This document shows, in pieces, positions 12,389-23,813 of a DNA stretch of 64,000 bases. A program made the translations under genes and the position numbers. Source of the stretch: Miscanthus floridulus (Eukaryota; Streptophyta; Magnoliopsida; Poales; Poaceae). The stretch spans positions 117,698,657 to 117,762,656 of the forward strand of contig NC_089582.1 of assembly GCF_019320115.1 (NCBI RefSeq), in the 5' to 3' direction. Position 1 is the stretch's first letter, and each line of letters begins with the position of its first letter. The notes under the pieces were generated by a model. That model was not told the DNA's origin. It did not search any database and was given only the letters and a program-made list of their open reading frames with translations.

Positions 12389-12720
12389 ATACAATATTTA
12401 TTTATTTATTTATTTGAACATGGAAGAGGATCTCCATTACTCATGACCTGATGCCAAATCATTGGCTACCATAACATCAATACAATTTGGAGTACAATCC
12501 TTGATCGGATTAGTACCCGGACTCAAACTTGCCCCAAGAGCAGCTAAGCTATGAGCAATGAAATTACATGAACGAGGGATATAAGTTACATGACAGCTAG
12601 TGAAATATTTAGAGTTCAGATAATTCTGGCCTTCTGGAGATTTTAGGCTGGCAGAATGTTTGTGGCTTCTACTTCATGGAGGATGCCCAATATTAGTAAC
12701 GTACTAAAATTCTTGCAGTG
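12389..12720 (-). mobile_element. LINE 3' end with RNase H-like domain remnant
   Basis: On the minus strand, about 12600-12420 translates to HVTYIPRSCNFIAHSLAALG followed by NDLASGHE. This is the C-terminal part of the plant RNase H-like (RVT_3) domain found at the end of L1-type LINE ORF2. It is followed downstream on that strand by an (AAAT)n-like tail at 12416-12397, as expected for a LINE 3' terminus. Further upstream, to about 12720, the frame is readable only in bits. The element is strongly 5'-truncated. Confidence 0.7.
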
Positions 12721-12889
12721 AGATAAAAGGCCATTAGTGGCACCCAAAATAGTAAGTGCAAGGTCAAGGCCCATAGGCCAATAATACTAGCCTGTGGAGG
12801 CCGTTCTAGTGCTCTCGACCCATGGGCCGTTGATTGCCTACGGTTCGTTTACTAGTCTTCACCATGGCGTAAAGGGAAAAGAGATTTAT

Positions 12890-13010
12890 ACTTCTAGGCC
12901 ATTATAAAAGATCGCAATTCCTAGCGTGCCATTAAAAAAGTTTCATAGACTTCTCAGACACAGCTCCAAACTTTTATTCCTTCAGTGCCACTACCGTTGC
13001 TTTTGCCCTT
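12890..13010 (+). repeat. Left terminal inverted repeat of the MULE
   Basis: This pairs with 17225-17346. Matching landmarks in the same order are ATTATAAAAGATC, CTAGC(G/A)TGCCATTAAAAA, AGACTTCTCAGA, TTCCTTCAGTGCCACT and GTTGCTTTTGCC. Confidence 0.9.
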
Positions 13011-13428
13011 GTTTTAACGGGGATTCGGCTCTGTCAAGTGGGTCTGAGGAGTGCAAATGTCCATGGTACCCCTCCATCTCTAGGCTTAACTCTCTTGTCT
13101 CTCTCACTCTCCGTTGACTGACTCAGAATCTCTCTCTCTTTCCCTTTCACTCGAGCTCTCTCTGCTCCTCACTGAAACCCTAGCGACGGTGGTGGTAGGG
13201 AAGAAACCAAGCATATCCCCCTCATCTCGCATCCCATGGGGTAGGAGGAGGGCGGATCTAAGTTTTGGGGGCGGATTGGATCAGGCAAGGAGGAGGAATG
13301 GCGGGCAACGGAGGGGGCGTCCCTCTGGTCTGGCTCCTAGTAGGGTGAGTTTTTTTCCTATTGGATTGGTTCTTATTTCATTGTATTGCTGGTAGATGTA
13401 CATAAACTCATTGTTGTCCATCTGTAGG

Positions 13429-16302
13429 ATGGACCTAAAGACTAGCTACAACCTAGAAATAAGGATAATTTCTTCCAAATCGTGTGCACGATGGGTTTCT
13501 ATTAACAAAGTTGTCGATGCTGACATTACAAATTTCAAATACTTTGTTGATGAGATTCTGGACAAGTATCCGTGCAGTTATGGTGATGTAGCTAAGGTCT
13601 TCTACTTTTGTGCTAACAGTAAGACCAACATTGAAATCAGTTGTGACCAAGAGTTAGTTCAGATGTTTGGAAAACATAAGGATACTAAGTGTTGTTTGAT
13701 GTCAGTTGCTTACTTTAGTCCTGATAGTGAGCCACCTAGCATCCCATCTTGGGACAGTAGCACTGAAGGATCAGTACAAACCCCTGCACACACTCATTAG
13801 CAGCTCCAAGCCAAATAGACCTAGGGCAGACATCAACCAGTGTTACTGAACCTAGCAATCATTGCTAGCATCCCAATCTTCACCAAACTGAATCTTACCA
13901 GTTTGAAGAGGAGGGTGTGGACAAGTACCTTGTGAATCCTGAATCGGGCAATGAACATGTTGGTGTGGATGAGGAGGGGTTGTACATTGACATAGATATG
14001 CAACAACAGCCCAATGTGAACAAAAATGCTGATAGAGATGAAGATTACCATCCTGGGACAGACTGTGAATCTGACTTAGGCTGTGATGATGATTATGAGG
14101 TAGATGACATAGTAGAAGATAAGATGCCTTCTCATATCACAGAAGTAGAATATGACAAAGATGACCCACCTATGTCAGTAGGCAGTATCTATCCAAGCAT
14201 GTCTGTTTTTAGATTGGCTTTAGCTTCATATGCCATCAATCATGAGTTTGAATATGACATTGAGAAGAGTGATTCAGGAAGGTACAGGGTTAACTGCATT
14301 GGGAAGGCTGAGGGCTGCAAGTGGAGGATTCATGCCTCAACAATGGGTGATAATGTCACAGTTAAGGTAATCAAATGCATCTGCCATAGTCATTTTTATT
14401 GATTTTGTGTCTTTTTCTTTAATTATGAGTATGGGTATATATCTTTGTAGGTGAAGAAGAACCCATCTCCTCATACATTCCATAGCACCAGAAGAGTTGG
14501 CAAGGTTAAAGGAGCTACCAAGTATTGGGTCTATGAGAAGGTTATTGATTGGCTTAAGGAAGATGCAACCGTGGGTGCCAAGGAGCTTCAGAGAAGGTTG
14601 AAGGATGATTACAAAGTGATGGTGCACTACAAGAGAGTCTACTATGGTAAAAATCTTGCTCTAGATCAGCTTTATGGTCCTTAGAAAGAAAGTTTTGACA
14701 ATTTGTATAGGTTTAAGGCATAGATTGACTTATGTTGTCCTAGAAGCTTTGTAGTAATTGATCACCATACCATCAACAACAAGATAAGGTTTAGTATGCT
14801 CTTTTTTGCTTTGAAACCTTGTGTTGATGGATTCCTCTAAGGTTGTAGGCCCTATTTGGCAGTAGATAGTACATTTTTAATAGGAAAGTTCAGAGGACAG
14901 TTATGCATTGCTTGTGTAGTAGATGGAAATAACTGGATGTACCCAGTTGCTGTAGGTGTAATAGATTCAGAGACTAATGAGAATTGGCAATGGTTTATGG
15001 AAAGACTAAAAAAAGTTATAGGAAGCCCCCCTGGTCTCACATTTTGCACTGATTGTGGGCAGGCAGTAATGTCAGGTGTTAGTGAGGTCTTTCCATTTGC
15101 AGAACATAGGAAATGTATGTGGCATCTAGTTCAGAATTTTAAGAAAAGGTTTAGTGGTAAGGTTTTTTATGATCATTTATGGGCTTCTGCTTATTCTTGG
15201 AACCAATACATGTTTGAAAAGCATTATGGAGCCATGGCTGCAGCCAAATCAGAAGCAATGCAATACTTGCAGCAAAACCATAAGAAGCTATGGACTAGGA
15301 GTCAGTTTTCCACAAACTCCAAAGTGGACTATGTCACAAATAATTTGGCTAAAAGCTTCAACAACTAGATCAAGGGTGACAAGGTGAAACACCTAGATGA
15401 CTTGATGGATATAATAAGACAGAAGATCCTGATCAAGTGGAACCATAGAAGAAAAATAGCAAGGAAGATGGCAGGCAAGATTCTCCCACACATTGTGGCA
15501 AAACTGAGGGAGCAAAGCTTCAACCTTGATATTGATGTGATCACACACTCAGATGGTATTGTAGAAGTTTATGCCAAGGGAGGGAGTGGTTATAGGTCTG
15601 TAGTGAATTTAGCTGAGAGGACATGATCCTACAGGGCTTGGTAGGTGTCAGGGCTACCTTGCAAACATGCCATTGCTTTCGTCACTTCTATCCCTAGAGA
15701 AAAGCATGAAGACCATGTTGATGATTACTATTCTATCAAGAAGTTTGTGCTTGCATATGATGGTGTCATCCCATCAATACCTGACAAAGACAATGTGGCC
15801 AAAAGCAACACATGGTTTCTTCATGCATCCTCCACTCCTCAAGTCTACTGCTGATAGAAGAAAGAAAAATAGGTGCAAGGGAGCAGTTGAAGGAGGAGGG
15901 GGTAGCAAAGGCAAGAAAGGTAGACATGAGTGCCCAATCTACCATGAGTATGGGCATCACTGGTACACTTGCAAAAATGGTGATCCATCAGATATTGCTG
16001 CAATGGAGGCAGACAGGTGACTTGACTATCCAAAATAGTACTCTATTAATTTGTTGTGTAGTTCACTAACCAATTTGTGTAGGGGTCCACCGAAGAAGAG
16101 GAAGAAGAAGGCAGCACCAGCAAATACTGCGACAAGTATTGTGCTTGCACCTACACCTAGGATGACCTTTCCTAATCTGCCTAACATTGCTCCCATTTCC
16201 AAGAAAAGAAATAAGCAAACATTATCTTTAGGAGGAAGCAAGAAAACTAAGGGGTCATCAAACACTTCAACTCACACAATAGATCCTCAGTTTGGAAGAT
16301 AA
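13429..16302 (+). pseudogene. MURA-type MULE transposase, broken by stops
   Basis: Domain order matches plant MULE transposases: an N-terminal PB1-like region (13429-13800, MDLKTSYNLEIRI); the acidic linker and MuDR DNA-binding domain (13917-14365, ending CKWRIHASTMGDNVTVK); an intron (14366-14450); the HTH-like region (14451-14684); the DDE catalytic domain (14856-15368, LAVDSTFLIGKFRGQL with the first Asp, then FCTDCGQAV and EHRKCMWHLVQNF); the SWIM region (about 15625-15700, GLPCKHAIAF); and a C-terminal zinc knuckle (about 15930-15975). A TAG ends the first block, other stops lie near 14683, 14720, 15367 and 15624, and SWIM cysteines read * and Y, as expected from G-to-A changes. An upstream small exon ending near 13347 and an intron to 13428 are plausible. 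The enzyme is not functional. Confidence 0.88.
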
Positions 16303-17092
16303 CTTAACTCACCCAACAGATCCTCATTTTGTGTCACTATGTTCTGTGCACTAATTGTGTGTGATTATATGCCACTAGATCTAGAACTGGGTCTAATCAA
16401 CTTGGGCATGAACCTGGAGATGAACATATGCCACTGTCTATTTTGCTCCCATCGACATTTGAACAAGATGCATAGGCAGCTGTGGTGAAGAAAACTGATG
16501 CAAAAGATGGGATGAAGAAAAGAGTTGCACAGGTCCATATTTCACCATCCAGCCCAACAACGGGAACTAGGAGCAAGGTGCAAACTTCACCATCCAGTCC
16601 AGCGATGGGAACTAGAAGCAAGAAGAGACTTAACCTTGCTTGAGCTCTGTTTTGTGTTATTTTGTTGTTCCAGGACTTAATGTGGTTTGATGATGTCAGA
16701 ATTTGTAATGTGGTCTAGAAACTAGATACTTTATTTTGTGGTCTGCAAACTTGTAATGTGGTTTGGATGACCAGAACCTGTAATGTGGTTTGGGTGGCTA
16801 AAAAGTTTGCTTTTGTTGTCAAACTGAATTGTGGTCTAGGTGACCTGAACCTATAATGGATGAACCTAGATAGTCAGGTGTTTGAGACCACTTTATTTTC
16901 TAGCTCTGTCATGACTCCATGAATTTCACTGCGTCATTCATCCATTCACTTGGCGCTAATTGTAGGGCGTTTTGGCGTCAAAATCTCCCAGCAGAAAAGC
17001 CAAAGCAAGCAGTGGGGCAGAAGGAAATCGAAAATTTTGTAGTCCACATCAGATGAGGGCATTTGGGTCATCCCCTTCTGTTTAACGATGTA

Positions 17093-17222
17093 GGCCCTAT
17101 TCGCTTCTCTTATAATCTGTACTTTTCAGTTTGTTTTTTCAGTCGAAACAATGTTTTTTTTCTCACAACAAACCAGCCAAAATAGTATTTCAGCTTGATT
17201 TTTCAGCGAAGCGAACGGGGCC
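17093..17222. mobile_element. Small inverted-repeat element (MITE), GGCCC-TTCGCTTC type
   Basis: The left end GGCCCTATTCGCTTC pairs with the right end GAAGCGAACGGGGCC over ~130 bp. The inner sequence is ACAACAAACCAGCC-like. It resembles the elements at 28659, 38933 and 51419. It is nested in the right MULE repeat: the repeat sequence continues on both sides. No coding capacity. Confidence 0.75.
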
Positions 17223-17224
17223 AT

Positions 17225-17346
17225 AGAGGCAAAAGCAACAGCAGTGGCACTGAAGGAACAAAAGTTTAGAGCTATATCTGAGAAGTCTACGAAACTTTTT
17301 TTAATGGCATGCTAGGAACTGTGATCTTTTATAATGACCTAGAAGT
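17225..17346 (-). repeat. Right terminal inverted repeat of the MULE
   Basis: Inverted partner of 12890-13010. The repeat appears to continue inward beyond the nested MITE (CGTTAAAC near 17080). Confidence 0.88.
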
Positions 17347-17457
17347 AAAAGGCTCATGGGAAAAAGACAACCATGGTTTTTTTTTCCCTCAAACGAACTG
17401 CGGAAAGGGGAAAAGGAAAGGGGAAAAAAGGGGGAAAGACCGAAACAGGCGACAGAA

Positions 17458-18573
17458 ATGGCGACGGAGAAGCGCCGGCGGCGGCACTCACCGTCGGCCG
17501 CCACGCCCAGCGCCTCGCCGACGTCCTCCTCAAATCCAGAAGCCGCTATATTGCACTCTCCTTCCCCTCCGCTGGACCTCATCCCCGACATCACCTCCCG
17601 CCTGACCTCTCTCGAGGACTTCTTCGCCCTGCGCGCCTCCTGCGGCGCCTACCGCGCCGTCCTCCCGCCGTCCCGCGGGGTCCTCGCCTGCCAGTCCCCG
17701 CTCCTCCTTGTCGCCCTTTTCCCCTCCTTCTCCGAGGCGTTATTCCACCTCTCGCTCCGCCGCCTCCACCGCTTCCGCCTCCCCTGGGGCCATCACCTGC
17801 CCCCCTCCCGCCGCACCCTCCACTACGCGCACGGCTACCTCGTCACCGCCACCACCGCGTCCTCCCACTACCCCCCGAGGCTCCTGCTCCTCCACCTCTT
17901 CTCCGGCGAGCAGCTCCGCCTCCCCAAGGTCCCCGCGCCGTTCACCCGCGTCATCATCTCCGACGACCTGGCCGCCGTCCTCTTCCTGCCCGGCAGGCCC
18001 AACGTCCAGCACTGCCACCCTGGGGACGCGCTCTGGCGTGTGGCCACCGCGGACGCGCCCCACGTTGTTGACGATATGCTCTTCGTCGATGGCACCCTCT
18101 ACGCCCTGGTAAATGGCCTCCGTATTGCCACAGTCGAACTGTCTGATAGTTTGCTGGAACTGTCGTTTCTAGGAGAGGAGGTGGATGACGACAGCAAGCC
18201 TGCGGGAGGGCAGTTCATGCTCGGAGAGTGCGGGGGTGATGTGTTGCTCATCAGTCAGGATCACACGGAGATGATGCTGTACCATGTTTATCGGTGGGTG
18301 TTTGAGGTGGGGAAGTGGGTTTCAGTCACGAGCTTAGGCGGGCGGACACTGTTTCTTGGTTTCTTCGGATTTGCAGCCTGTATTGGTCCAGATTACCCAG
18401 GAATCCGAGGGGATTGCTTATATGCAGCTGGGCCGCGCTTGGGTGAATGGCACGAGTACTCCTTGGCTGATGGAACTTGCGATGTTCGCTATGCTGATTA
18501 TCCAGGTGCACCGCCCCTGAACAACAATTCACCTATCAGACCTCCGGTCTGGGTCTTCCCCAGCCTGTGTTGA
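17458..18573 (+). CDS. F-box/DUF295 (KIB-like) family protein
   Basis: Single-exon frame of 371 codons from the ATG at 17458 (MATEKRRRR). An in-frame ATG at 17356 would add 34 residues of low-complexity Lys/Gly sequence and lies right at the MULE edge, so 17458 is preferred. Residues ~35-80 resemble a degenerate F-box (LDLIPDITSRLTSLEDFFALRASC), and the rest is a DUF295-type propeller region. The C-terminus shows the usual DUF295 pattern: LGECGGDVLLISQ, TLFLGFFGFAACIGPDYPGIRGDCLYAAG and a PPVWVFPS ending. Many DUF295 proteins act as SCF substrate receptors or have lost the F-box. Strong third-position GC in the first half is usual for grass genes. The frame is intact with no stops, so it is probably a functional gene. 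The exact substrate or role cannot be read from sequence. Confidence 0.85.
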   Translation: MATEKRRRRHSPSAATPSASPTSSSNPEAAILHSPSPPLDLIPDITSRLTSLEDFFALRASCGAYRAVLPPSRGVLACQSPLLLVALFPSFSEALFHLSLRRLHRFRLPWGHHLPPSRRTLHYAHGYLVTATTASSHYPPRLLLLHLFSGEQLRLPKVPAPFTRVIISDDLAAVLFLPGRPNVQHCHPGDALWRVATADAPHVVDDMLFVDGTLYALVNGLRIATVELSDSLLELSFLGEEVDDDSKPAGGQFMLGECGGDVLLISQDHTEMMLYHVYRWVFEVGKWVSVTSLGGRTLFLGFFGFAACIGPDYPGIRGDCLYAAGPRLGEWHEYSLADGTCDVRYADYPGAPPLNNNSPIRPPVWVFPSLC

Positions 18574-19321
18574 TGCTGGTTGTGTATTCTTTCCAATCAT
18601 GTAGAACATCTGAGTCTGACTTGAAATAAGTCATGGTATGCTTGATTTCTGAGGCTGCTATTTCTTAATTCTTAATTTCGTTTCTGTAAACAATATGCTG
18701 ATCAGCAATGAGTATTGAAACACAGTATATTACCAGTTATTTGTTATGTTGATTGAGGTATAGAATACAGTTGTTAAGTGTTACTATAAGAATAGATAGT
18801 GCCCATCCTGCAGATAAGGGATTATGGATGGTTTGTCTATGCGCTATGCTCCTTTCTAGACCTTGGTTGATCTAATTTTGCTTCTTTCTTGGTATATGAA
18901 TATTACCATGACATCGCAACAATAATGAGGACATCTCTGTGTATGGAATTACAAATTTAGTTTATCATGGCTTGATCTTATAGTATTGGTGAGTTTGTCT
19001 TCAACCAACAAGCTATTCATAAAGTTGCACATTGCTATCGATGTATCATGGTATGTGAAACCAACTTCAAACTACTATGGTCTTATTGTCTTAACATGTT
19101 GGATCTCTTTTCATAAGTTCAGTACTTCAGTCACAAGCTATTCATCTTATTATAGCACCTACTTTTGTTAGAAGTAGATAGTTCAGGAGGTGTTGAGAAA
19201 TGATTATTACTTAGTTCAGGAGGTTACTTCGGATAGTTAGTTCAAGAGATATATTTTTCCCTCTCTCGAACAAAATTAGTTCAGGGGAAGTTGTCAGGAT
19301 ATCCATATAATAAAAAACCTT
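18574..19321. other. Intergenic, no gene seen
   Basis: AT-rich DNA downstream of the F-box/DUF295 gene. It probably includes that gene's 3' UTR (no clear poly(A) signal chosen). A short phrase, ttagttcagga, recurs a few times at 19180-19280. No repeat ends or coding frame are seen. Confidence 0.5.
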
Positions 19322-19339
19322 AAAGGTTACCACCACTCT
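19322..19339. repeat. Target-site duplication, left, of LINE
   Basis: aaaggttaccaccactct (18 bp), repeated at 20940-20957 directly after the LINE poly(A) tail. Confidence 0.93.
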
Positions 19340-19580
19340 GAAAAAATGCAAAAAGGCTAGATATTTGGAAAGGCTCGTCTATGTCTATTGCTGGTAGGTC
19401 AACCCTGATAACCTCCAGTTTGAATAGTGCCCCAATTTATCACATGTCCATCTATCTTCTGCCCAAAACTGTGATAAAAGAAATGGACAAAGTGAGAAGA
19501 ACTTTCTTCTGGCAGGCAGGCCACTCCAGGAGAAAATATCATTTAGTAAGATGGACCAAAATTTGTAAAAGTAAGAAAAA

Positions 19581-19618
<38 letters not shown>

Positions 19619-20942
19619 CTGGGGATTAAGGATATCAGGAAAATGAACTTAAGTTTACTATTCTGGACTTTGGCAGGATTTAGTCACATATAAATACTTC
19701 TGGAGGGACAATGTGCGTTTTGTGAAGCATAAACAAACTGACTCACCCATTTGGACAGACCTTCTTAAGGTCAAACACATATATCTTCAAGGTAGGAAGA
19801 TGATTGTTAAGAATGGCAAATCAACATCGGTTTGGAGAGATATCTGGCTTTATAATGATCCCCTCTGTACTCTTTCTCCTGACCTCTTTAAACTTTGAGC
19901 AACAGAACATATCAGTTCATCAGATGCTCAGTAATTTGATTCCCATCACCTTTTCGAGATGGCTGACTACTGAGCTTAGATGTGAATGGGGTAGAATTCT
20001 CAGTGACGCTTCTGAACTCTAGCTTGACTCTGATCATGATATAGCCTCTTGGAAACTGGAAAGCAGAGGTAAATTCTCTGTTAAATCGACGTATAATGCA
20101 CTGACTAGTTCTGAGGGGGGGCCATCCTTCAAGGATATCTGGAAAGGGAAACTTCCAGCCAAAATCAAAATCTTTCTGTGGTTAGTGGCAAATGAGGCTA
20201 TCTTAACAAAAGATAACATGATTAGAAGGAACTGGAATGGAGATCCATCCTGTTATTTCTGTCATCAACCTGAGTCTGTGACCCATCTCCTATTTACTTG
20301 CTCTGTGGCTAAGGTTGTGTGGGCCACAATTACTACCTGCCTTGGTGCCAATGATATTCCTACTTCTTTTCAGCAAAGCTGGAAATGGTGTGAGAAATGG
20401 ATTCCCAAAGGGAAACTATTCTTTGCTGTTGGTATTGCAGCTGTATGTTGGTCGATATGGAAGATGAGGAATAAGATATGTTTTGAGGGGAAGAAATTCC
20501 ACAATCCCATTGAGATTGTATTTCATGCCTGTGCGCTCATGAAATTCTGGGCAGGTCTTCAGAAAGAGGTGGACAAGGAAACGCTGATCAAGGGTGTGGA
20601 TACTATGTTCAAGATTGCGGTGCAGCTGCTGTCCAAGAAGCTGTCAAGCCGTCAGTCAGATTAGCATGCTGCAAGATGTCGACAGAGATGAAGAAGCTGA
20701 TAAAGGCAAAAAGTGATGACAAGGCTTGGGAAGCTACCCGCCTCATTTCTGTTGAGATGTTTTTGTTAGCGCTAGCTATCGTTTGCTGGGTTGTAATTCT
20801 GGCGATGGAGTTCAAAGCTCCCTGTTCTATTTTGCGTCGTTCTTCTGTATGCTCCTCTACTGTTCTGAAACATCTTTAAAACTCTGATGTATTTCCGTGC
20901 GAATGCAATGGAAATGGGGTATATCCCTAATTCGAAAAAAAA
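19340..20942 (+). mobile_element. L1-type LINE, 5'-truncated, 3' half of ORF2
   Basis: The frame pieces encode the end of the reverse transcriptase (MSIAGRSTLITSSLNSAPIY, RRTFFWQAG) and the zf-RVT zinc-binding region (FKDIWKGKLPAKIKIFLWL, then CYFCHQPESVTHLLFTCSVA and VWATI), with the usual C-terminal tail to about 20664. The 3' end is a short poly(A) run at 20935-20942, flanked by an 18-bp target-site duplication, so both borders are certain. The copy is truncated within ORF2. It has an unusual 38-G run where family members read Lys-Lys-Gly-Gly-Leu-Gly, and it has a stop near 19898. Not autonomous. Confidence 0.93.
19581..19618 (+). repeat. 38-base poly(G) run
   Basis: Uninterrupted G38 inside the LINE RT domain, between AAAAA and CTGGGG. 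In related LINEs this place encodes a short Gly-rich turn (GGLG), so the run looks expanded or is a sequence artefact. Confidence 0.9.
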
Positions 20943-20957
20943 GGTTACCACCACTCT

Positions 20958-22349
20958 TCCACCGTAACAATTTACTTACAATGAGGCATGTTTTAGAAGA
21001 AAAAAAATTACTTACAACGACACGATAGTAGAACCAAATCTGAGGAATAGCAGAAGATTTAGCTCAACACCTGATATTCTTGAGGATGTTTACATTACGT
21101 AAGCCTATTTGCTGAATGATCTATGTGGACACACTTACTTCTTTTCCCACTTAGGCTTTACACCCTTGATTGTTTTGTAGTCCTGGCTAAACAATGTGAC
21201 TGACTGACTGCTGTGCTCAACTCAGCAAAGGACACAGTTTATCTATAGATCAAAGAGCATGCCCCCTTGAAGAAATATGAAAATACTAGTTACACGTTTT
21301 AAATAACCTGGAAGGCCAGACCGCCTGAGTAAATGGTTACACCACTTGTCTGATGGTTTGTGGTTAAAAATCTCTGCCATGTTTTCCACACAAGAATTCT
21401 GTACCCTCCATTTCTGGAGATTTTGAGAATCTGGAATTTTGCATCTTGTAGTTGATAATGAAAGAAAGCAGTATCATCTTACAGGAGATTGGTTAGGACG
21501 ACTTGCTCATTCTCATATTAGATGGCTCCCTGTTGATTTCTTGTCATGAACATTGAACAATACTTCAGTAGGAGATCCTCCAAGACCAAGTGCACATCTC
21601 GCTTCTCATGGAGTCAAACCTGTGCACATGTGCATGGTATTTTCTGATGTCTGGTCTGTGTTGCCCTTACAGTAGTACTCAGAATTCAGAAACTGGAATT
21701 CAGTGCACTTTATGCTCTGTTCCCCTGTCATGTAACATTGGTTTTGCGAATTTTCAGTTACTTGTCATCCTTGATCATCTTATGCATTTTTTAGTCTCCT
21801 CAAGTCCTCATACTAATGCAAATTAGGCAAACTTCGGATGCAAATCTGCTTAACTTGCTATAGCAATATACATTTCATAAACCCAACCCTAGCTTGCACC
21901 ATCGATTTCCAGGCGTTTTGTTCTTAACCTAGTGGATGAGTTGGTTCAGAAACTTCAGAGGAGCAACTGATTCTTTGATCGTCCTTTTGTTTACTGTAAC
22001 GGTTCTTGTATGTAACTGAACTCTGAACTTCTATGTTTTTTGCATAAACAAGACTGCAGAGTCTGAAGGTAGATGTGTCTGATCAGTGATCAGTTCGTCC
22101 TTGCAGTAGCAGAGGCCATGCAATTGTCTCGAGCACTTCTATTGCTTGCTGCCTTCCTGGCGCATCCGTGGTCAGTTGGTCCGACGGGGTTTGTATTGGC
22201 TGGGAGATCGGGGTGGGGTCGACCTGCAGCGAGTCAGACTCCACTAGCAGCAAGTTGCGAACAGTGCACTCCTCACCGTCCTCTTCCAATCCAAACCACC
22301 CGGAGCAAGCGGCCGCCGCTAAGCACACACGAACGCAGGTCGGGCGGGA
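20958..22349. other. Upstream region of gene copy A, no gene seen
   Basis: No protein-coding frame with recognisable content. The last ~250 bases turn GC-rich toward the start codon at 22350, as expected for a 5' UTR or promoter. No clear TATA box chosen. No TE ends recognised. Confidence 0.45.
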
Positions 22350-23813
22350 ATGCAACGCGCCGCGCTCCTCCGCCCGCTCGTCGGGTCTCCTTTCGTACCC
22401 GCGGGTCCCCTTGCTCAGGTTGCTGTGCGGCGCCGCTGCCGCTTCCATGGGGGTGCTCGCGTGAGGTCCTCAACCGGGGAGGGCGGAAGCGGGGACGGCG
22501 AGGGCGCCGGTGCCGCGGCGTCTTGGCTGAGCTCGGTGGTGGGGGAGAAAGTGGACGAGCTTCTGCGCCGCGAAGAGAACCGGGCCCTGCTCGAGGGCGT
22601 CGAGGACGCCGAGCGCCGCGTTGAGCGCGCGCGCGCCGCGCTCGCCGACATCGAGCGTCAGGAGGCCGCCGCGCTCCTCGCCCGCGAGGAAGTTCGCCGC
22701 CTCGAGAAGCGGCGCGATGAGGTATGCTGACATGCTGCTATCCACCGCGACGCGCTTGGTGGCTCCAGCTTGTTCGATGTTTTGCCTGCTCAGTGAACGA
22801 TGCCCATGCCGTGATGGTTTCCCTTGAATCCATGATCAGTGGGTCGCTCACAGTAGAGCGACCTGTCCTGCATGCACTAGCGTTCAGCCTCCCACACTGC
22901 TGCACAGAGAACAGACCCCCACGGCCAACACGAAGCACGAACGGGTGCCATGTTGTTCCTGGGAGATGCAATCTTACTAAGCTGTGTGGCCCTTAGATGT
23001 TTTGCGAATGCGGCTCTTGTAACTTTGGTATATGCAACTGTCAGAGATGATGTCAACTGTTTATGATAATGAAGTTCTGCAATCATCCAAATTTGACATT
23101 CTGGGAAGACATGAATAATTTGTTGCATGATGCTTTGTTTAGTCTCTTTCTTTTTCATAAATGTTTACAATGCTGCTTTGCACAAACAAGATTGCAGAGT
23201 CCCAGCGGGAACTGCTTCAAGCAAGAGAAATGATTGATGAAGCTCAGCGATCCTTGTCTTCTAGTCTTGAGGAAGAAAGCTTTGTAGATATGTCAAGTGG
23301 TGATGTTGATGAAGATAGCGAGAGAATAGAATCTGTAAAAGCTGCTGCAGTCTCCTCTATAGTTGGTGTTCTGGCTAGTTTGCCCATATCTTTCTATGAA
23401 ACCAAAGATCTGCTACAACTATTCCTTCAGTCATCAATTATTTTCATAAGTTGTGCTTTGTTTGGAGTCACGTTCCGGTATGCTGTTAGAAGAGATCTGG
23501 ACAATATCCAACTAAAAACAGGGGCTCCTGCTGCGTTTGCTTTTGTTAGAGGTAAAACCAGGCAACATGGTTTGTTAAAGCTCATATTCCTGAGAATGTT
23601 CTTTTATTTACTGAAACTAAACTATCTGCAGGCCTTGCTCTGCTGGAATCGGGTAGAACCCTCGAGATGAGTACTGATACCTTAATATCAGTTACTCTTG
23701 ATGGTGCAGTCAGTGTGATTGAGAACATTTTCATATTTCTGCCTGCTGCTGTTGCATTGGACTACTGTTTTAAGATGAGATTTTTTAGTCCCTTTCCTAG
23801 AAGAAAACAATAG
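22350..23813 (+). CDS. Predicted organelle coiled-coil membrane protein (copy A, intact)
   Basis: Three exons: 22350-22721, 23191-23551 and 23632-23813. Phases match and the sum is 915 bp (304 residues plus TAG). Residues 1-45 are Arg- and Ser-rich with few acids, like a plastid or mitochondrial transit peptide (MQRAALLRPLVGSPF). Residues ~60-165 form a charged coiled coil (EDAERRVERARAALADIERQ and LLQAREMIDEAQRSL). Three hydrophobic segments follow: ~175-193 (AAVSSIVGVLASLPISFY), ~198-219 (LLQLFLQSSIIFISCALFGV) and ~270-290 (SVIENIFIFLPAAVALDYCF). The conserved-looking core is TFRYAVRRDLDNIQLKTGAP and LALLESGRTLEMSTDTL. The second exon start (after acaaacaag) is the only GT-AG choice that keeps phase; no ESTs are available here. 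I recognise it as a plant-conserved uncharacterised protein type but know no function. Copies B and A' are dead relatives. Confidence 0.82.

Larger units (their letters stand above)
12890..17346 (+). mobile_element. Mutator-like element (MULE) with long terminal inverted repeats
   Basis: The left end (about 12890-13010) and the right end (about 17225-17346) are inverted copies of each other over ~120-130 bp. The left end reads acttctaggccattataaaa, and the reverse complement of the right end reads acttctaggtcattataaaa. Inside lies a multi-domain MURA-type transposase read left to right. Long inverted repeats plus this transposase define Mutator. I could not find an unambiguous 9-bp target duplication. 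A small inverted-repeat element sits in the inner part of the right repeat. The right end stops ~110 bp short of the next gene's start codon. Confidence 0.9.

Noticed and set aside
17373..18112. Several long Pro/Arg-rich frames overlapping the F-box/DUF295 gene
   Set aside because: Shadows caused by high third-position GC; the DUF295 frame has the recognisable domain and runs full length.
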